DNA from: Humulus lupulus
Lineage: Eukaryota; Streptophyta; Magnoliopsida; Rosales; Cannabaceae
NCBI RefSeq assembly: GCF_963169125.1
Contig: NC_084798.1
Coordinates: 99,155,970 to 99,219,969, forward strand
DNA: 64,000 nt
Direction: 5' to 3'
The notes beneath the pieces were generated by a model that saw only the letters and a list, made by a program, of their open reading frames with translations, did no database searches and was not told the origin of the DNA. The position numbers and the translations under genes are program-made. This document shows, one piece after another, positions 53,126 to 64,000 of this stretch; the stretch's first letter is position 1, and every line of letters starts with the position of its first letter.

Positions 53126-54224
53126 TATTGATTTGTGAAATTGGCCAATGGTCGTATGTACAGTATACGACACCTTTGAACGAAATAAATTGAATAAATG
53201 ACAGAGTACGCTTATCTTAAGTAAACACACAGAAATTTTATAGTGGTTCAGCACTGTTCTGATGAACAGTAATAACCTAATCCACTTAACTTTTAATATT
53301 GAATCACTCGACAATTACACTGTTGAACCAAAGTATTCACTCGTTCTCACTTGCCCATAATTTCTCCCCAAATGTTCTTTAGATCTCCAAAATTCCAGAA
53401 AAAGCGATCCTTTGAAATGAAGCCCTGGGTCCTTTATTTATAGTACCCAGGGGTTGTTACATGACCAGTAGTACTGGGATTGTGGTTTGGTACACGATTA
53501 TCAGGTAGTGAAGATACGTGTCCACCTCCCCATGATAATGAGATCGTGGGTCTTCTTGTTGTTTCTCTAGATCGTGGTGGATAATGCACGATAGAACCTC
53601 TGGGAAGATGTTAAGTCTCTATTGGTATGTGAGACTTAGGTGCTAGGTCCGACAATCTGAGCTTGGGTGCTAGGCCTGTGACCTTCTGGGTGCTGGACTT
53701 GTTGATCCTCTGGGTGCTAGGCCTATGACCTTTTGTTTGAACGAGAGTGAGTATTTCTCAGTGAAGTGTACTTGGGGGTTTGAGCCAACCCCCTATGAAG
53801 AATAGGGTGGGCCGACCACCCAGGTGGTTATTGAGCATGTCAGGCCGACCACCCTAGGGGTTGGGGTCAGGCCGACCACCCCTAGGGATCATTGGGCATA
53901 TTGGGGCCGACCACCCTTGGGGTAGGGGTCACGCCGATCACTCTCTTGGACACACTGGGGCCAACCACCCCTGGGGTAGAGGTCAGGCCGACCACCCCTA
54001 GGGCTCTTGGGCCTGCTTAGGCCAACCACCCCTAGGGCTCTTGGGCCTGCTTAGGCCGACCACCCCTAGGGGTTTTAGGCTTGGTCGATTTCCCCATAGG
54101 TCCTGGACTATCTTTTTTGCCCGTCGGTCTTTTCTCAATACTTTGTCGTTTTTTCCCTGATTTTGTGATGTCACGTGTCACATTCTCATTCGCCGCATCA
54201 TCCTCATATTTTTTAGGGATAACA
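53126..54224 (-). repeat. Tat-B right (5') LTR
   Basis: 1099 bp. The outer dinucleotide next to the internal region is decayed (TATTGA for TGTTGA). It ends ATAACA, followed by GAGAT. Nine GGCCGACC units (53805-54075) against eight in the left LTR explain most of the length difference. Confidence 0.85.
53805..54075. repeat. GGCCGACCACCCCTAGGGG tandem units in Tat-B right LTR
   Basis: Nine units. The extra one is a 33-bp duplication around 54005-54055 (GGGCCTGCTTAGGCC...). Confidence 0.85.
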
Positions 54225-54293
54225 GAGATTACATCTCATAGCCTATCAAGTGTCATTGAATCTTTTCGTAAAAATCAATGATCTTCCTATCCA
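54225..54293. repeat. Tat-B right flank with third GAGAT
   Basis: Host sequence beginning with the target duplication GAGAT (54225-54229). It is copied at 38072-38137. Confidence 0.85.
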
Positions 54294-56674
54294 AGTTGAA
54301 AGCTCACACCTAGCCTTCCAAGTTGTTCCTCTAACACACAAAGATGTGTGTGAGCACGTAGGATTCACATGTTGATTTAAGGTTCTCTAGATATTCTCAA
54401 CACATGGGATCTAGAAAGGTTTAAGAAGAGAGAAGGTTGTGGAGAAATTCTATTGTTTCTTTTCTTTAAGAGAGTGATAACCAAAAAACTACTTACTTGA
54501 AAGGTATCACTTCTTTTCAGGTTTATAAAGATAATTAAAACAATTTTAATATTATTTATTTAATTAAATTAAAACTAATTAATTATAACCTATTTTAATT
54601 ATTTAATTTAAATCATATTTAAAAATAATAATTAAATAAACAAAATAATTTTGAAATTCAAATCCCAGGGGTGTGGCACACATGTGTGTGGCGCCACTTA
54701 TGTGTTATCCCTGATTTTCTCATTTGTTTTTTTAATTAATTTTAAGACAATATATTTATTCTCAAAATAAATATCAGTTAATTCAAAATTAACATTATCT
54801 TAAAAAGTATCAGTTTTAAATAACTATCTTATAATAAGATAATAATTAACTCTCTCAAATATTAATCCAAACATGATTAATATTTATTTTTAACTAATAT
54901 AAAGTGTTTCAAATAAAAACTAATTAGTTAATTAAATAATTAATTCACAATTAATCAATTGTCCATAATTATCACATAATTATCTATTTGCCATAGAAAA
55001 TTAATTCATTTACAATTTAGTCATTTTCTCTATTAATCTTCCTTATGACATCATTACCCTTGACAGTGTAGGACAGAGACGACCCGAAGACCATGGACCT
55101 ATAATACAAAGCTCTAATAAACCATATTATTAATCAGACTCTTTATTTCAACAATATTTTTTATTAATTTCATTATTACTCCACTATAAATATGGAATTG
55201 CACTCTAAGTATTTATAAAATTATATTTACAGAGTTTTCTCTTGTAGTCCATTGATGTAATCAATAAATGTAGTTTTGTCATCCATTTATTGGTTCGTTA
55301 ATTAGAACTGGTCAAAATTATCATTTTACTCTTCTAATTACCTCTTGTTCCTTAAGTACCATTAATTCACTAGCAAATAATTAATCTATAATCAAATTAT
55401 AGATTTTAGCTCAATAACTATTCAGTTTCAAAATTAACCCTTAAGGGAACCAATATTCGATCAGTTAGGAAAGCATGGATTTCATTATTGTAAAATCATG
55501 TTCACAACCATTCATGATACTGAACCTCCAAAACAAAAGTGACTAGCCTCATTGGATTAAAAGACCTTAACGAATAAATCAAAAGATCCAATAAACATAA
55601 ACAAGAGTTCATGATCACTCAGGATTTAGACTGATCTACAAATGATTATCTATTATTATATGAATTAAATCCTTATAAAAATGGTAAGTTTATAAATATA
55701 GTTAATCCATATCGGTCTTATCATATATAATCACTATTATATACAACACATTTATCAAGATGCATATCCACATCATTAATCTGAATCAAGATTACTTGCA
55801 TCCCATATGATTAGTAAACTATACTAGCAACCATTCATTAAAGATTCATTATTTTAATATGTTGTTGACTATCTTTGATAATTGTGTATTGTGTTAAATA
55901 TTTGATGTCAATTCCTTCGACAAATTCACACATTTTAGTGTTTGAATAGCTTGTTTACTTAGTTTCTGTGTTTCAAGGTTTTATAGGCAATAGAGCAGAA
56001 TAGGTGAATTTGGAGGTATGAACAGAAGAAATGAATGAGTTGTGGTGGCTCATGACTTGGAAGGGAAGAAAGGGAGAATTTGTAGAAAAAAAAATTTGTA
56101 GCGTCGAGGCGCCACTATTCTAGTGCCTCGGCGCTCATGGTGGATTTTGTGCGAAAAATTGTTGTTAATTACTGCTTTAGTGTTATCTATGATTGTTAAT
56201 TTATGATGGAATGAATCATTGGACTTTTTTAATTAATGATATGAATGTTTAGTGGTAGTGAATTAGTTCTTAACTATATTTTATAATTTTTTAAAGTCAT
56301 TCTTGCAAATTTCGTTTGTAATTTTATTTTAGACAATCAAAATCCATTTTAACCTTTTGAATAATAAATGGAGTGATAGTCCTTGTGGGTTCAACTCGTA
56401 CTTTATCGCTATACTGAAGTAGTGGTAAGATCTAAATACAAATAATTGTTAAATTTGATACGGTTAACGACACGTATCAATTTTATTCATTATATATGAT
56501 CTTAATTCTCCCATACTAATACAAGATCATATTCTCATAAATGAATATAGAATTTTATGATATTTATACAAATTATTCAAATAATAATTATAACATTCAA
56601 ATATAATAAAATTGTACTTTTATTTAAATCAATAAAATGCATTTTTACATGCTTTTAGGGCATAAACCCTAACA
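54230..56674 (-). repeat. copia-like solo LTR, right piece
   Basis: The piece ends GGCATAAACCCTAACA, so the minus strand starts TGTTAGGGTTTATGCC, an LTR start I associate with Ty1/copia elements. ATCAT follows. It is AT-rich with no coding potential and holds another LTR-like insert (55863-56479). With the left piece and without the insert the LTR is about 1.96 kb. Confidence 0.6.
55863..56479 (-). repeat. LTR-like insert within the copia-like LTR
   Basis: TGTTGACTATC...CACGTATCA on plus. The minus strand starts TGATACGTGTCG and soon has CCCACAAGGACTATCACTCC, typical of the start of some plant LTRs. No matching target duplication was found, so the ends are uncertain. It includes GCGTCGAGGCGCC and GCCTCGGCGC at 56102-56135. 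Confidence 0.45.
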
Positions 56675-56829
56675 ATCATATTGTGTGACCTGCTAAAATA
56701 ATTGTGTCGTATTCATGTTCACATTTTTGACATGTTTAACAATCTTGTCATGTTCGTGTTATGTTAATCGTGTCGAGTCATAATCATGTCGACACAAATA
56801 TCACAAGTTTACACAAATTGCCACCCCTA

Positions 56830-57091
56830 ACGATAGCTCCAACATCTGTTGATTTGATCCACCACTGATAGAGATCAGGGTAGAATCACCAAGAGATTGC
56901 ATCGGGTTGACTGAGACTCTAAAACATGATGGTTGCATTCTCGTGGTCTGGGCCGACATTGTCTTAATACTCACGAGCAATTCTACATTCATTGCCTCAA
57001 GTCTCTCCATTTTTTTGCATTCCTTGTTCATCTACGTTGTGAGAGCTTCAACCTGGGCGGCTAGATCAGGTGTTCCATTCATGTCAGCCAT
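56830..57091 (-). pseudogene. gag fragment G, N-terminal piece
   Basis: The start ATG 57091-57089 gives MADMNGTPDLAAQVEAL, a stop, then a helical MNKECKKMERLEAMNVELL and PMQSLGDSTLISISG. Position next to a primer-site-like sequence and an LTR marks it as the gag start of a minus-strand gypsy element. It is cut by the composite hAT-like element at 56829. Confidence 0.6.
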
Positions 57092-57141
57092 GGCTCTTAT
57101 AATGAACTTCGTAATCTTTCATTGATTGTCTGATTGCTAGG

Positions 57142-57161
57142 GCCCCATGGTGGGCACCAAG
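57142..57161 (-). promoter_or_regulatory. primer binding site of element G
   Basis: On minus TTGGTGCCCACCATGGGGCC, next to a decayed LTR end. Such TTGGTGCCCACC sites are common in plant gypsy elements of the Tat group. Confidence 0.6.
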
Positions 57162-57750
57162 TTATAGAGACTCTGTCTACAATTACAAAATTGGGCACCA
57201 GTAGCCTATCAAGAACAAAGAAAGAGGCAAGAGTTAAATTGAGAGCACCGGTGGGGTGTTAGCCAAAGATACTTCGACACTCAAGTCAGTTCGATTGTGA
57301 TTAGATAATGAAATAACAACAAATAACAAAGAAATAATCGACAAACATGAATTGATGAATGCTTCAAAGGATGATGGAACATTTGGGGAATAAGGATGAG
57401 GTCGGATAGCTAGTCAGGTTGAGAGAATAAGAGTAGTTTGTTATTGGTCATCATATGTCCTAGAGAGTTATCCAGCCTTTACTTTTATAAGTTCCTCCCT
57501 CAATCCTCTCTCCCTCCTCTCCAAGTTGTTGTGCTTAACTCGTTCAAAGGTTTTTTTACCAGAATATCTGAAGAGAGTAACGTCTACTCACTCTTTAGTT
57601 GACTTGATCAAAGCCTCTAGCTGATAAGATAGATTCGGATATGGATCTGGGTATAGGGTTAAATGTTGTGAGGCTTGTTAATGGGTATGGGCTGCCCATA
57701 TTAATATGAGACCTCAATATATAAGATCTTCTACAATTTGTATCACATAA
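57162..57750 (-). repeat. LTR of element G (outer end approximate)
   Basis: Sequence after the primer site with a minus-strand TATAAAAG-like box near 57482-57490. The distal end lies near 57730-57750 but is not sharply defined. Confidence 0.5.
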
Positions 57751-60700
57751 CTAACAATAAGTGATCTTTTACATATATGGGTTTTTTTCTTTCATATATA
57801 TACAAACACAAGGATAAAATTAACATATATGGTTGGCCAATATTTTTTCCACCAGTACGGTAACACATTATTTATCAAAATATATATGTTTTGTTGCTTT
57901 AGGGTTGTGGCAGTGTTGATGTTACTGAAATTGAGTTAAAAATTGTATAATTTTAACAGTTAACATTCTAAAATAAAACAAAAATTGAGATTATGTACCT
58001 CTCAAGAAATGGAATCAATACCAATCCAGATACAAAGCAAAAGACACTGGGATGAAAAAATAAAATATGTTGATTTCGAAGCAAGTAGAGAATTGATAAC
58101 AACTAATTGCAACTATGATGTAATCCAAAAAATGTGTAGTCAACACAATATCACCACAAAATCAACAATAAGGTAAAGATGATCTCCAATGGTGGTGTTG
58201 CCATTAAAATTTGAAGAAGAAGAAGCAGAAAGAATGAAAGAAAGAGATGGAGAGAGAGGTGTTGGGCACAAGAAAAAAAAATGAGAAGGAATAGGTTATA
58301 AACATAAAAAAAAAATATTTTATCAAAAAAAAAAAATTTTTACACTTCTTTATAATTTTCTTTTGAGTTTTATATTGTTTCATTTCTATCCTTACTTGTT
58401 TTTATTTTTTACTTTTTATGTTTCAATATAAAATTTTAATTTTTTATTTGAGCGGGATAAATTCTTGTATATTTTTTCTTTCTACATTGTTTTGCGATAT
58501 GCTTAATTGAGTTTGGTAAGAAAAAAAAAGCTTATGTGATATTTAAACTTATTTAGCTATATTAATATTTCAAAAAAATTATTTATGCATGGTTGCACAA
58601 CTTTTATATTTTAAACTTTCCATCGATTATTTATTAAATTTTATTGCATTATACATTTATTTTACTTCACATCACAAATCTCATTAGTTTAATTATCTTA
58701 AGTTTTCTAACAAATATCCGCATATTATTAACTACTGACAACCTAAGAAAAATATATATTTTTGCTCATTTATTAAAAACAAAAAATTACTTTACTTTTA
58801 TTTATTAGAAAATAAATGTGCTAATTTGATTTTTACAAGAAAGATGCAAAAAAAAATTATATTTTATAGAATATATATATTTTTATCATAAAAATAATTT
58901 AAGCAGTAGGAAGTGCTAGGTAGTGTACCTTGCACGTGCAATCTTTCTAAGTATTAAATATAAAAAATAGGAAGATTTTTTTAAAAAAAAATTTGTAGCA
59001 TTATAATGTTGGATTTAGTATATTTTAGTGTGTTTGATTTGATTGTTTGCGAATGATTCTAACATTATTCTACTAAATTTTTCTAGGTTTTCTACTTTTA
59101 AAAGCTAGTTTTTGTTTTGTTTTGTTATTTTATTTTATATATATATATATATTTGATGGTGTTCGATGGTTGTATAGGAATAGCAAGAGCTAGGGTTTCA
59201 ATTCATTTTGATGCATTTCGACACCACTTCGATATATTAATAGAATATGAACAAACATTGATTCAATATCACATTGTTGTTTTTTTTTTTATGGTGTTCA
59301 ATATTTAATGTCATAACTTTTTATTATCACATTTTGATGCTCGCTCGATGCTCTTTGATGGAGTTCAATAAATAGTTTTTTTTTTCTCTTCATATTAATA
59401 ATTTTGTATTGAATGTATGTCAATGCAACTCAAATGTGTTTCAATGCATGTATGTTTTCGTTATTTATTTTGTTCTTGTTGATGTTTGATGCATGCTTGA
59501 TTGGTTTTGATGCATGTGAATAGTAATGAATCTTTTTATGGCATAATTTCGATTGGCTTTGATGAATGCAGATTTGATGCTTTTCAGAATATTAATTATA
59601 TGCATTTTTTGATATATTTCAATGGGTTTCGATACAATTTTTATATCAAATTATATCGAACTTCACAAAGAACACTTCACATAATGTATCAAACCAGCGT
59701 CGAATCCCATCTAAAACTGATTTTTTTTCATACAGAACAATACATATATCAAAGGCCATATAAAACTTATTGAAATAATAAAAAAAAGAGTTGCAAAATT
59801 TGGGAAAAAAATTAATTTAAAAAAAAATCGACAAAAATCCAAAATCAACACAAAAGCAAGTACATAACTATTTGAAATGTGTAAATATATTTTTTAAATC
59901 AACACTTATATCTGTACTATATTGAGTCGCCAACTACTTCCACATATATTCTCTTTTTCAAGAACCCTAAATTTTGATATTGTGGTGGGTTTAGTTGTGA
60001 ATCTTTGTGTTTTAAGTTGAATAATTCAATCTTTATATTGATTTACGGGAGAATGGGAGGGAGTCTTTAATTTTGGTTGTTCTTTAATTTTGCCTTAATG
60101 ATGGTGATAAGATGGAGAAAGAGAAAGAGAAAGAAGAGATGGAATGAGGGTTGGTATTATGACGAGGACAATTTTGTTCAAATATTACCTTATAATATAT
60201 GTTTTTGATCTTGATGCACATAAACTTGAATTTCCTTTAAAAAGCTTAAATTTTCATTATTTTAGGCCTTGTAGGGAAAAAAATGAAATCCAAAAGATTT
60301 TATTCTTATATTTTGATTGAATCAATTAGGAATTCTTTTTCTAAAAAAACTAAAACTTAAATGTAGTATAATTTTTTAAAAATTATAACAATTATAAATA
60401 CATACAAAAAAAGAAAATATTAAAAAAATATCTTATCAAATTTGTGGAAAATATTTTCCTTTATTTTTTCCCTTATATTTCCCCTCGTAAAATTTTGAAG
60501 GCATTAGACTAGGTGCCCACTTTTAGATAATCTTTTTAATTCTTACCAATTTATTAATTCTCTTACTCTATACCGAAATTTATAATGAATGTTCTCATTA
60601 CACTCTTTCTGAACACACTGACGGAAGCAGGTGTCCACTCGCGTGTAAAAAATTAACTTGTATTATTTGCAATTGTCAAGAGTTGAACTCATGCCCCTTG

Positions 60701-60869
60701 AGATAGCATAAGAAGCAACACAATCATAGAATGAAACTCTTTTTATTGTTAATTAATAGCTTTGAATAATATTTAATTACAAATAAACACAACAAATACA
60801 TAGTTAAATTAATAGCTAAAAATTTATACTTTTTATTTTGTTAACCCTAGTAATATAACTTTCAAACCT
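57751..60869. other. AT-rich gene-free stretch
   Basis: No frame here has a recognisable domain. A 63-codon frame at 57985-58176 has no similarity I recognise. 59140-59780 is rich in degenerate TTTGATGCAT- and TTTCGAT-like motifs, perhaps an old repeat. Poly-A/T tracts are frequent (58270-58340). Confidence 0.5.
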
Positions 60870-61617
60870 TGTGGTTTAAATTTTAAAGAGTTGTGGTTTA
60901 AATTTTAAAGGATCATGGTTTATATTTTATATGATTGTGATTTAGATTTTAAGCCTAGTGGTTTAACTTTTAAGCATTATGGTTTAAATTTTAAAAAATT
61001 ATGGTTTAAATTTTAAAAAATTGTAGTTTAAATTTTAAGTCTTGTGGTTTAAAATTTTAAGTCTTGTGGTTTAAATTTTAAAGAGTCATGGTTTGAATTT
61101 TAAATATTAGTGGTTTAAATTTTTAAGAGTCGTAGTTTAGATATTAAGCCTAGTAGTTTAACTTTTAAGTCTTGTGGTTTAAATTTTAAAGAGTCGTAGT
61201 TTAAATTTCAAGACTTGTGGTTTAAATTTTAAAGACTTGTGGTTTATATTTTAAGCCAAGTGGTTTAAATTTTAAAGAGACGTAGTTTAAATTTTAAATG
61301 ATTATGATTTATATTTTATATGATCGTGATTTAGATTTTAAGCCTAGTGATTTAAGTTTTTAAAAGTTGTGGTTTAAATTTTAAGCTTTGTGGTTTAATT
61401 TTTAAAGAGTGATGATTTAAATTTTAAGCCTTGTATTTTATATTTTAAGTTTTATGGTTTGCATTTTGAAGAGTTGTGGTTTAGATTTTAAGCATTGAGG
61501 TTCAATTTTTAAAGGGTCATGATTTATATTTTAAATGATTGTTGTTTTTAAAATTTGTGGTTTAAATTTTAAAGAGTTATGATTTAGATTTTAAGTATTG
61601 ATTTTTACATTTTAAAA
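60870..61617 (+). repeat. degenerate 20-22 bp minisatellite, GTGGTTTAAATTTTAAG
   Basis: Roughly 35 units of about 20-22 bp, consensus close to GTGGTTTAAATTTTAAGNCT, alternate in small variants (GAGTC, GCCTT, AGACTT). The unit contains TTTAAATTTTAAA, which is nearly self-complementary. Confidence 0.9.
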
Positions 61618-62437
61618 AATAATTTTTCATAGATTAAATACAATTCTATAAATATAGGTGTCACACATATATATGACACACTACAATTATAATGCATTTC
61701 CAATTTAACTATAATATAACAAATATAATATACAGTACAACAATACCTGTAACCATGTGCTCAATTAAATGTAATTTGGGAAGTTTCATGATAATAATGG
61801 GTAAAATTTAACTAAATATATTTAGGTCTTGTTTGGCATGGCTTTAGAAGAGTTTTTGAAGTTTTAAATTTACTTTTAGGTGTGTTTGGATGAAATATAT
61901 AGTTTTTTTTTTTTAATTTAGAAGAGCTTTTTAGAGAATTAGTAACTCACCAGCTTCTTCAGGAAGAACATCTACAAAAACACGGGAAGCTATTTTCTTG
62001 TTTTAATAAATCTTTCATAATACTTATTTTACCCCTATTTTTTATAAAAGAAAAAAATAAATTACATATATATCCTAAATTGTGCAGATAACAGTTATAA
62101 AATATGATTTTTTTTTCTTAAAAAGTATTATATCTAATTTTTCTAAAAAAAAACCACGTACGATTTCTTTAGTTTTTATTTTTCTTGTTATTGTTTTATG
62201 TACATAATCTGTCTCTAACTACATTTAGATTTTTATATTTGAATATTCAATTTAAAATTTTAGATTTTTTGTTAATTGTGTTTAGATTTTTATGTTTGTA
62301 TTTATTTATTGATTAATATCAATTCATATATGTATGCAATTAGTTTTTTTTTCAAAAGAACTATTAATTTTCAAATGAGTTCAGTCATAACATATATTAT
62401 TATTAGGGAAATTTGTGGCAAAAATCATTAAGCAATT
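61618..62437. other. AT-rich spacer
   Basis: No gene. GTGTCACACATATATATGACAC near 61650-61675 is a small inverted repeat, and TTAGGTCTTGTTTGGCATGG at 61826 resembles a MITE end but no partner was seen. Confidence 0.4.
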
Positions 62438-63128
62438 CAAAAGATTACACTTAAATCACTAAATAGTTTTTTTTTGTGGCAAAAGTTAGGAAGTTATCTG
62501 AAAGATTGTACTTAAGTCATTAAGTAGTTTTTTTTGGCGACAAAAGTCAGTAAGTAGTCTAAAATATTACACTTAAGTCACTAAGTAGTTGTTTTGTTGC
62601 AAAAGTCACATTTTACACAAATTTTATCTTAATTTTAATTAATCAATAGATGTTTAAAAATATATATTCATTACATTATCAATATAATAAATGGAATCTT
62701 TTTTAAAAATTAAAAATAATTTAAAAATTTCTAATATAAAAATATTATTCAATATTACTTAGATTAAATTTTAGAAAATAATACAATTTAAATTGAATTA
62801 AAACTTAGTATATTTAAAATTAAATAATATTTTATGTTATAACTTTTGATTTTTTTTTTATTTGTAAAATAAATTTCAAATAATTTTTCAATGTTTGAAT
62901 TGTATGTTTTTATGTTTTTATTAATTAATTAAAATTAAGATAAAGTTGGTATAAAATATGACATTGTAATTAAAAAACTACTTAGTGACTTAAGTGTAAT
63001 ATTTCAAATTACTTACTAACTTTTGCCACAAAAAATCTATTTAATGGTTTAAGTGCAACCTTTCAGCCTACTTATTGACTATTGCCGCAAAAAAAATCTA
63101 CTTAGTGACTTAAGTGCAACTTTTCACA
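62438..63128. mobile_element. fold-back element with about 200-bp inverted arms
   Basis: The left arm (about 62438-62650) and right arm (about 62925-63128) are inverted copies. Each is built of three units of about 60 bp containing CACTTAAGTCACTAAGTAG and GGCAAAAGTCAGTAAGT. The arms end inward with ATCTTAATTTTAATTAAT. The centre is about 270 bp of A/T. No protein is encoded. Confidence 0.8.
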
Positions 63129-63129
63129 C

Positions 63130-64000
63130 TGATGGACTCAAAATGGGTATGTTTAAAATATTTATATTGCAAGCGCACGAATCGTTTATATAGAATAGTG
63201 ATCGTGTAAGCAAGGATGTCAAACCCAAACGAGTTGTCTAAAATAAAGAATAAAACTATTTTAAACCAAAATTAATAAATTCTAACCTAGCTCCAAAGAT
63301 TGATGAAATTTAATGTCAGGAACATAAAATAAAAGATTTAAAATAAAACTATTTAAGAGAATACAAATAAATCAATTATGATTTGAAAATAAGTTGTAAA
63401 AGAAAGATTATTAAGATACAAGAATCCACAAAATGTAAGTTTAATAATACCTATTAGTATATTGATTCCTTAGTTTTAGTGATAGTTAAAATAAGTCAAA
63501 GTATCATTTTCCAAATAGATTTATAATTTTAAGTACAAATTATTTATAAAAAGATAGGATTTTTCTTCACTTTTAAAAAAAAATATAATTTCAAAGTATT
63601 TAATGTGAATCAACCTAATGAAACAACAAAAAATCAAGTAACATTATTTATAAGGCAAAACATAATATTTTTGTTCTAAGTATTAGATATGTACAATTTA
63701 ATGACATATCTTACACAAAGAATATTATGTTTTGTAAAATGAAGAACAAAATACAATATTATCTAATAATCCAAAATATGAGATATTAAAGATGAAAGAC
63801 ATATATGAAGAAGAAAAATCCATAAACTTTGTTGCATTACAAGGGAAATCAACATACAACATAAATATTATCTAGTTACAAGTTATTTCATCATGATCTT
63901 AATAATCTTATAAAAAAGATCAGAAGTACATAACTAGAAAATAAATTATAAAATAAATAAAATACATACTTGAAAATGCTCTTGAAAAATACTAAAATGG
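63130..64000 (-). repeat. possible LTR start, runs off the window
   Basis: TGATGGACTC starts here, followed by GCAAGCGCACGAATCG and AAGGATGTCAAACCCAAA, a pattern resembling the beginning of LTRs like the one at 56479 on minus. No second LTR or duplication can be checked. Confidence 0.35.

Larger units (their letters stand above)
37009..54224 (-). mobile_element. Tat-B: Tat-lineage Ty3/gypsy element, internally deleted
   Basis: Minus strand. LTRs are 37009-38071 and 53126-54224, both ending ATAACA. Internal sequence runs gag (53069-51831 and 40299-39350), protease region (about 39345-38790) and reverse transcriptase (38735-38138). It then stops in the middle of the polymerase domain, after VMP. 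The remainder of pol, both RNase H domains, integrase, any antisense gene and the polypurine tract are absent. Between the break and the left LTR lies a 66-bp copy of the sequence that flanks the right LTR. The solo LTR 40300-51830 interrupts gag. Confidence 0.85.
35092..56837. mobile_element. composite non-autonomous hAT-like element, split by about 20 kb of insertions
   Basis: Left terminus TAGGGGTGGCAATT at 35100 and right terminus GCCACCCCTA at 56820-56829 are inverted repeats. The flanking 8-mers ATGATAGG and ACGATAGC agree at six of eight positions. The native sequence survives at 35100-35166, about 36620-36873 and 56675-56829 and shares repeated TCATGTCGTGTT-type and CGTGTCGTGTC-type motifs near both ends. 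No transposase is seen. The rest is an unclassified LTR, a copia-like LTR and Tat-B with its inserts. Confidence 0.7.

Noticed and set aside
54230..55860. search for a host gene next to Tat-B
   Set aside because: The sequence is AT-rich LTR with stops in all frames and no domain signals.
57985..58176. 63-codon plus-strand frame
   Set aside because: Short, no domain, no recognisable promoter or neighbours. Cannot be separated from chance in AT-rich DNA.
61826..61860. possible MITE left end (GTCTTGTTTGGCATGG)
   Set aside because: No inverted partner or target duplication found downstream.

Overview
The window is plant nuclear DNA, most likely from a flowering plant with a large, repeat-rich genome (probably a eudicot). 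It is AT-rich. It holds initiator-tRNA-Met primed chromoviruses of the Tekay/Del type, Tat-lineage Ty3/gypsy elements with two RNase H domains and an antisense spliced extra gene, and hAT-like non-autonomous DNA elements. I see no ordinary host gene, no tRNA or rRNA gene and no CRISPR. Almost every long open reading frame is a piece of a retrotransposon, and most of them are broken. This is a nested-transposon block of the pericentromeric or intergenic kind.

Layout, left half. An old minus-strand chromovirus, here called Chr-A, has its 3' LTR at 61-523 plus 12082-14198 and a ruined pol at 14240-15908 plus 34707-34998. Tat-A (524-12076, minus), a nearly complete Tat element, is nested in the Chr-A LTR and has TAGGT target duplications. 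A small GC-rich hAT-like element (12270-12811) is in the same LTR. Chr-B (15914-34701, minus, GATAG duplications) is nested in the Chr-A RNase H. The 3' LTR of Chr-B is broken at 17331 by another LTR fragment (17332 to about 19829). That fragment is joined to a circularly permuted plus-strand chromovirus, Chr-C: integrase remnant, LTR 20934-23549, leader, intact gag and a second copy of the leader, ending at 26350. A MITE-like insert (26799-27464) splits the Chr-B integrase tail.

Layout, right half. A minus-strand gag/LTR fragment (34999-35099 and 56830 to about 57750) is interrupted by a composite hAT-like element (35100-56829). Inside that lie an unclassified LTR (35167-36619) and a copia-like solo LTR (36874-56674). 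The solo LTR holds Tat-B (37009-54224, minus). Tat-B's gag holds a chromoviral solo LTR (40300-51830), which in turn holds Chr-E, a full-length plus-strand chromovirus (42051-51150, CCACT duplications). From about 57750 to 64000 the DNA is AT-rich and gene-free, with a degenerate 20-bp minisatellite (60870-61617), a fold-back element (about 62438-63128) and a possible LTR start at the right edge.

How the parts work together. Each retroelement carried gag (capsid), protease, reverse transcriptase/RNase H and integrase between LTRs that supply promoter and polyadenylation signals. None looks autonomous now, because stop codons, frameshifts, deletions and altered catalytic residues are present in all. 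The most interesting object is the spliced antisense gene of Tat-A (coding 1964-4536, plus strand). It has its own TATA-like box and consistent intron phases, and it converges on the integrase across a gap dense in hairpins.
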